64,000 nt of DNA from Meira nashicola (Eukaryota; Basidiomycota; Exobasidiomycetes; Exobasidiales; Brachybasidiaceae). The DNA is taken from positions 4,278,013-4,342,012 of the forward strand of contig BCJU01000001.1 in assembly GCA_001600355.1 (NCBI GenBank), read 5' to 3'. Every line of letters starts with the position of its first letter. The first letter of the stretch is position 1. Below, one piece after another: positions 60,825-64,000 of this stretch. The position numbers were made by a program, and so were the translations under genes. Under the pieces are notes generated by a model. It made no database searches. It had not been told where the DNA came from and saw only the letters and a list, made by a program, of their open reading frames with translations.

Positions 60825-62696
60825 ATGGTGTTCGGTTTAGGAAACAAAGCTTTTCTCACTAATCCTGCTCATTATGCTACTCCTAGTTTGGACAGAGGTC
60901 CACCAACAAGTAGAGGTACAGCAGAACGTACTATCAAAAATTACGATTATGTGATCATTGGTGGTGGAACGGCAGGTTCAGTTTTAGCAAGTAGATTAAC
61001 TGAAGATCCAACGATTAATGTTCTAATTTTAGAAGCAGGTAAAGATCATCGTGGAATTTTGGAAAGTCGTATTCCTGCTGCATTTGGAAAATTATTTCAT
61101 ACAGATAACGATTGGAATTATCATACAACATCTCAACCACACGTTGCAAATCGTGAATTATATTGGCCACGTGGAAAGATGATCGGTGGTAGTTCTTCAA
61201 TGAATGCAATGATGCATCATCATTGTGACGCTCATGATTTTAACGAATGGGCAAATGAATTCGGCTGTAAAGGTTGGGATTATAAATCAATGCAACCTTT
61301 TTTCCGTAAATCGGAAAAGTTTACTCCTAATCCAAACAGACGTCCAGTTGATGTTAGTCATCGTGGTGATCAAGGTTTATGGGAAACGGGTTATTCTTAT
61401 TTAACAGAAGTAGGCGATAAAGGATTTATTGAAGGATGCAAAGAAGTTGGAATTCCATATAATAGTGATATTAATACACCTTCTGGTACTTTAGGCGTTA
61501 CAACTTTCCAAACATTCATCTCTCCGCGAGGAGCACGTTCTTCTGCTGCAACGGCTTATTTACCTCAACACGTTGTCAACCGTTCAAATTTGCACATCGC
61601 AACAGGTGTAATGGTAACAAAGATTTTATTCGACGTTACAACAGGAAATGAACCAACGGCAATCGGAGTTGAATTACAAACAAAACGTGATGGTCCAAAA
61701 TATCACGTTGGAGCACGTAAAGAAGTTTTATTATGTGGTGGAGCGATTAATTCTCCTCAAACGTTATTGTTAAGTGGAATCGGACCAAAAGAACAATTAA
61801 TGAAGCATAACATTCCAATCGTTGTGGAAAATGATAAAGTAGGAACACATCTCAAAGATCATTTTTGCTCTTCAGGTTTAATGGGTAAAACGAAGCCAGG
61901 AGTAAGTTTGGATTTCCTCTATAGCGATCTTAAATCTTTACCTCATCTTGCCCGTTGGCTTGTTACAGGTGGAGGTCCAATGACGACAAATATTGGTGAA
62001 GCAGCTGCTTTTATTCGTACAGTTGATCCACCGATTCGTTTACCTGAAACATGCAAAGTACAACCTAAAGATTACGGTTCAGGTAAAAATGGACCTGATG
62101 TTGAAATTATTGGAGCACCTTTAGCTTTTATCGATCATGGTGAAAGTAGACCACCAGGTGAATCGGATGTGTTTAGTATGGTTCCGATCGGATTAAGACC
62201 ACAATCAAAAGGAACGATTGAACTTAACAGTCGTGATCCATTCGAACATCCAATCATTAATCCAAATTATCTTTCGGAAAAGAATGATCGTGATGTTTTA
62301 GTAGTTGGCGTTCGTGTTTGTTTGGAAATTTTACGTTCAAAAGCATTGGAAAAATACTTGGAACCTGTTGAAGTGAACGATGATCCTGATTCACCTTGGT
62401 GGCCATACAGTGCAAGTGATATTCATGCAATCACAGATGAACAAATTATTTCATGGATGCCACATACTGCATTCACCTTATACCATCCAATCGGAACAGC
62501 AAGAATGGGACCTAACAAAAGTGAAAGCGTTGTAGATTTGCAATGCAAAGTTCACGGAACAAAAGGTTTACGTGTTATTGATGCAAGTATTTTCCCTGAA
62601 CAAGTTAGCGGTCATCCAACTGCACCAATCATTGCAATCGCTGAAAAAGCAGCAGAACAGATTCGAGGTATCGGCATTCAAAAAGCTCAACTCTAA
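60825..62696 (+). CDS. GMC oxidoreductase (alcohol/choline/glucose oxidase family)
   Basis: Single exon, 623 aa from the ATG at 60825 (the upstream TTG is not used). YDYVIIGGGTAGSVLASRLT (about 40-59) is the FAD-binding G-x-G-x-x-G motif. WPRGKMIGGSSSMNAMMHH is GMC signature 1, and GGAINSPQTLLLSGIG is signature 2. The C-terminus has both catalytic histidines: LYHPIGTARMG (His554) and VSGHPTAPI (His597), as in aryl-alcohol and glucose oxidases. No signal peptide is obvious, which suggests an intracellular dehydrogenase or oxidase, perhaps of alcohols. The donor substrate is unknown. Confidence 0.92.
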   Translation: MVFGLGNKAFLTNPAHYATPSLDRGPPTSRGTAERTIKNYDYVIIGGGTAGSVLASRLTEDPTINVLILEAGKDHRGILESRIPAAFGKLFHTDNDWNYHTTSQPHVANRELYWPRGKMIGGSSSMNAMMHHHCDAHDFNEWANEFGCKGWDYKSMQPFFRKSEKFTPNPNRRPVDVSHRGDQGLWETGYSYLTEVGDKGFIEGCKEVGIPYNSDINTPSGTLGVTTFQTFISPRGARSSAATAYLPQHVVNRSNLHIATGVMVTKILFDVTTGNEPTAIGVELQTKRDGPKYHVGARKEVLLCGGAINSPQTLLLSGIGPKEQLMKHNIPIVVENDKVGTHLKDHFCSSGLMGKTKPGVSLDFLYSDLKSLPHLARWLVTGGGPMTTNIGEAAAFIRTVDPPIRLPETCKVQPKDYGSGKNGPDVEIIGAPLAFIDHGESRPPGESDVFSMVPIGLRPQSKGTIELNSRDPFEHPIINPNYLSEKNDRDVLVVGVRVCLEILRSKALEKYLEPVEVNDDPDSPWWPYSASDIHAITDEQIISWMPHTAFTLYHPIGTARMGPNKSESVVDLQCKVHGTKGLRVIDASIFPEQVSGHPTAPIIAIAEKAAEQIRGIGIQKAQL

Positions 62697-63244
62697 TGGC
62701 TTAACTTATAATCAACGGTTAATTTCAATGACTTAAGTTATATTCAATAATCAATTTGTATCTTTCTCAGTATATAATCTATGATTTTTTATGATTTCTT
62801 TTATTATTATATTTCGGAAGAATTATTTACCCCAAATTGCTGCTTAGGTATATGTATAATCAATGCCTCTTGGCATGACCAAAGAGGCGTAAAATGAATT
62901 GATAAAAGATGCTTGGCACGTCTTGGCGCGGGGGTTTTAGTGTATGTACATATCTAGGTGCATGAACAGACAAGCGCTAAAATGTATGACGACAGGTTTT
63001 GACAATGTTAATCATCTTTCCTTAAGTCATTCTGTACCTCAATCTCACCGCCACTCGGTAAATTCGCCTTGATGATCTTTATTTTATGCGGGGGTCCTTT
63101 GGGTCTGGTCTGCGGTCTTGTCCGTATCTAAGCGAGGTGATTGATTAATAATATAAGATTGTATGCCAAGAAATACGGGGTCTAAGATCTTTCGTGAGAA
63201 AAAAAGATGGGGAATTAAAAACAAAAAAAAAATGACGGGCCTTG

Positions 63245-63252
63245 TATAAATA
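63245..63252 (+). promoter_or_regulatory. TATA box of the sugar transporter gene
   Basis: TATAAATA about 85-92 nt upstream of the ATG at 63337, spacing that fits a short 5' UTR containing the CAA repeat. Confidence 0.55.
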
Positions 63253-63304
63253 GAAGAACAGTAAAATGAATATTTTATCTTTTTTGATTCTTCTCATTGT
63301 TTAC

Positions 63305-63328
63305 CAACAACAACAACAACAACAACAA
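63305..63328 (+). repeat. (CAA)8 repeat in 5' UTR
   Basis: Eight perfect CAA units ending 8 nt before the start codon of the sugar transporter. CAA-repeat leaders are unstructured and free of AUG, so the tract would leave the start codon accessible. Confidence 0.85.
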
Positions 63329-63336
63329 CACTCGTC

Positions 63337-64000
63337 ATGGACAACGAAAAAGATAAACCATTAGCTGATGCAAAAATTGCGACAGATGATGTCGAATCAG
63401 ATCATGCTCCCGCAACATCAAATGAAAGCATACAAGAAGATACGGAAAAACAAGGTGAACCAAAAGCAATCGTAAATGCAGAATTAGAAAAACGATTAGC
63501 AAATCCTCTCAAACTTTTGACAAGAGAAGAGATTTTTGAAAGAAGTAAAGAATTTGCTCGTTTAGTAGGAGAACCGGAAAATGTTGAATTGTTCAATAAA
63601 GGTGCTCTTTTAGCAAGAGATCCTTTATTGTATGAAACACTACCACTTTTAAACGATGCAGATCGTGCTGATATTCGAAGAGAAGAAACGCATAGATGGG
63701 ATCATCCAAAGCAATTGTATGTTTTGGTAATTTGCTGTTCTTTAGGTGCAGTCGTTCAAGGTATGGATCAATCAGTAATTAATGGAGCAAATTTATTCTT
63801 TCCGACAACGTTTGGAATCGAAAATGAATCAAACTGGTTCTTGGGCATCATTAATAGTGCTCCTTATTTCAGTTGTGCACTTTTGGCTTGCTTTGTTACC
63901 GAACCTCTCAATCATTATTTCGGTCGTCGTGGTACAATTTTTATTACTTGCTTCGTCGCTTTTGCAACTTGTATCTGGTCAGGCGTAGTACACACATGGT
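63337..64000 (+). CDS. MFS sugar transporter, N-terminal part (cut by window edge)
   Basis: 221 codons are open from the ATG to the window end. Residues 1-50 are polar and acidic. Then LEKRLANPLKLLTREEIFER, FNKGALLARDP and EETHRWDHPKQLYVLVI match the long N-terminus of a fungal subgroup of sugar porters. GAVVQGMDQSVINGANLFFP and GIINSAPYFSCALLACFV are transmembrane segments 1-2, and EPLNHYFGRRGTIFI is the G-R-R loop motif. The remaining ten or so membrane segments lie outside. It is probably a plasma-membrane sugar or polyol permease. The adjacent GMC oxidoreductase could act on a related compound. Confidence 0.85.
   Translation, partial: MDNEKDKPLADAKIATDDVESDHAPATSNESIQEDTEKQGEPKAIVNAELEKRLANPLKLLTREEIFERSKEFARLVGEPENVELFNKGALLARDPLLYETLPLLNDADRADIRREETHRWDHPKQLYVLVICCSLGAVVQGMDQSVINGANLFFPTTFGIENESNWFLGIINSAPYFSCALLACFVTEPLNHYFGRRGTIFITCFVAFATCIWSGVVHTW

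Larger units (their letters stand above)
62697..63336. other. Intergenic region upstream of sugar transporter
   Basis: About 640 bp. TGTACA at 62945-62950. Poly-A runs near 63198-63230, then a TATA box (63245-63252) and a (CAA)8 run ending 8 nt before the transporter ATG. Confidence 0.45.

Noticed and set aside
1..64000. Mobile elements, CRISPR arrays, viral insertions
   Set aside because: No transposase, reverse transcriptase, integrase or capsid-like ORF, no long terminal or terminal inverted repeats, and no spaced direct repeats were found.

Overview
This window is nuclear DNA of a filamentous or yeast-like fungus, most likely a basidiomycete with an AT-rich, compact genome. The evidence is fungus-specific families (a Zn(II)2Cys6 regulator, a bZIP-DUF3425 regulator, a Kre6/Skn1 beta-1,6-glucan protein, a GPI-type chitin deacetylase, a secretory LIP-type lipase and many MFS permeases), short GT-AG introns (about 60-70 bp in most genes, 189 bp in one PRP19 intron) crowded toward gene 5' ends, and convergent gene pairs separated by only 30-100 bp. 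The phylum is an inference; no rRNA or mitochondrial marker is present. I found no tRNA, rRNA, transposon or CRISPR array. Both window edges cut through genes.

Region 1 (1-18.4 kb) is metabolic and transport-rich. It holds a truncated bZIP-DUF3425 regulator, a tandem pair of closely related MFS permeases (one with an intron, one without), an NmrA-like protein, a three-exon SDR with Phe in place of the catalytic Tyr, a secreted PLC-like phosphodiesterase with a GPI-like tail, and a sugar-porter MFS. After these come a zinc-free MDR reductase, a class II ketose-bisphosphate aldolase, an anion:cation-symporter MFS and a D-erythronate-dehydrogenase-like SDR. The last three look like a small acid-sugar (tetronate-type) catabolic cluster.

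Region 2 (18.5-48.2 kb) is mostly housekeeping. It holds an unknown 339-aa protein, an Arp9-like actin-related protein divergent from the giant MON2 trafficking scaffold, a disordered Ser-rich protein, a phosphopantetheinyl transferase, a six-exon REC8-type meiotic kleisin and a small membrane ORF. It continues with a Yippee protein that has a long acidic N-terminus, signal peptide peptidase, chitin deacetylase, PRP19 (with a 13-nt first coding exon), a conserved fungal protein divergent from PRP19, and a large Zn2Cys6 regulator with unusual cysteine spacing.

Region 3 (48.9-64 kb) returns to catabolic and cell-surface functions: an M19 dipeptidase, a Pex30-like dysferlin-domain ER/peroxisome protein, a secretory lipase, an HSL-type alpha/beta hydrolase with an altered oxyanion-hole motif, an epoxide-hydrolase-type enzyme, Kre6/Skn1, a GMC oxidoreductase and the N-terminal third or so of a sugar transporter with a (CAA)8 leader.

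Exon structures were assembled by hand from GT/AG sites and family alignment from memory. None was verified with transcripts.
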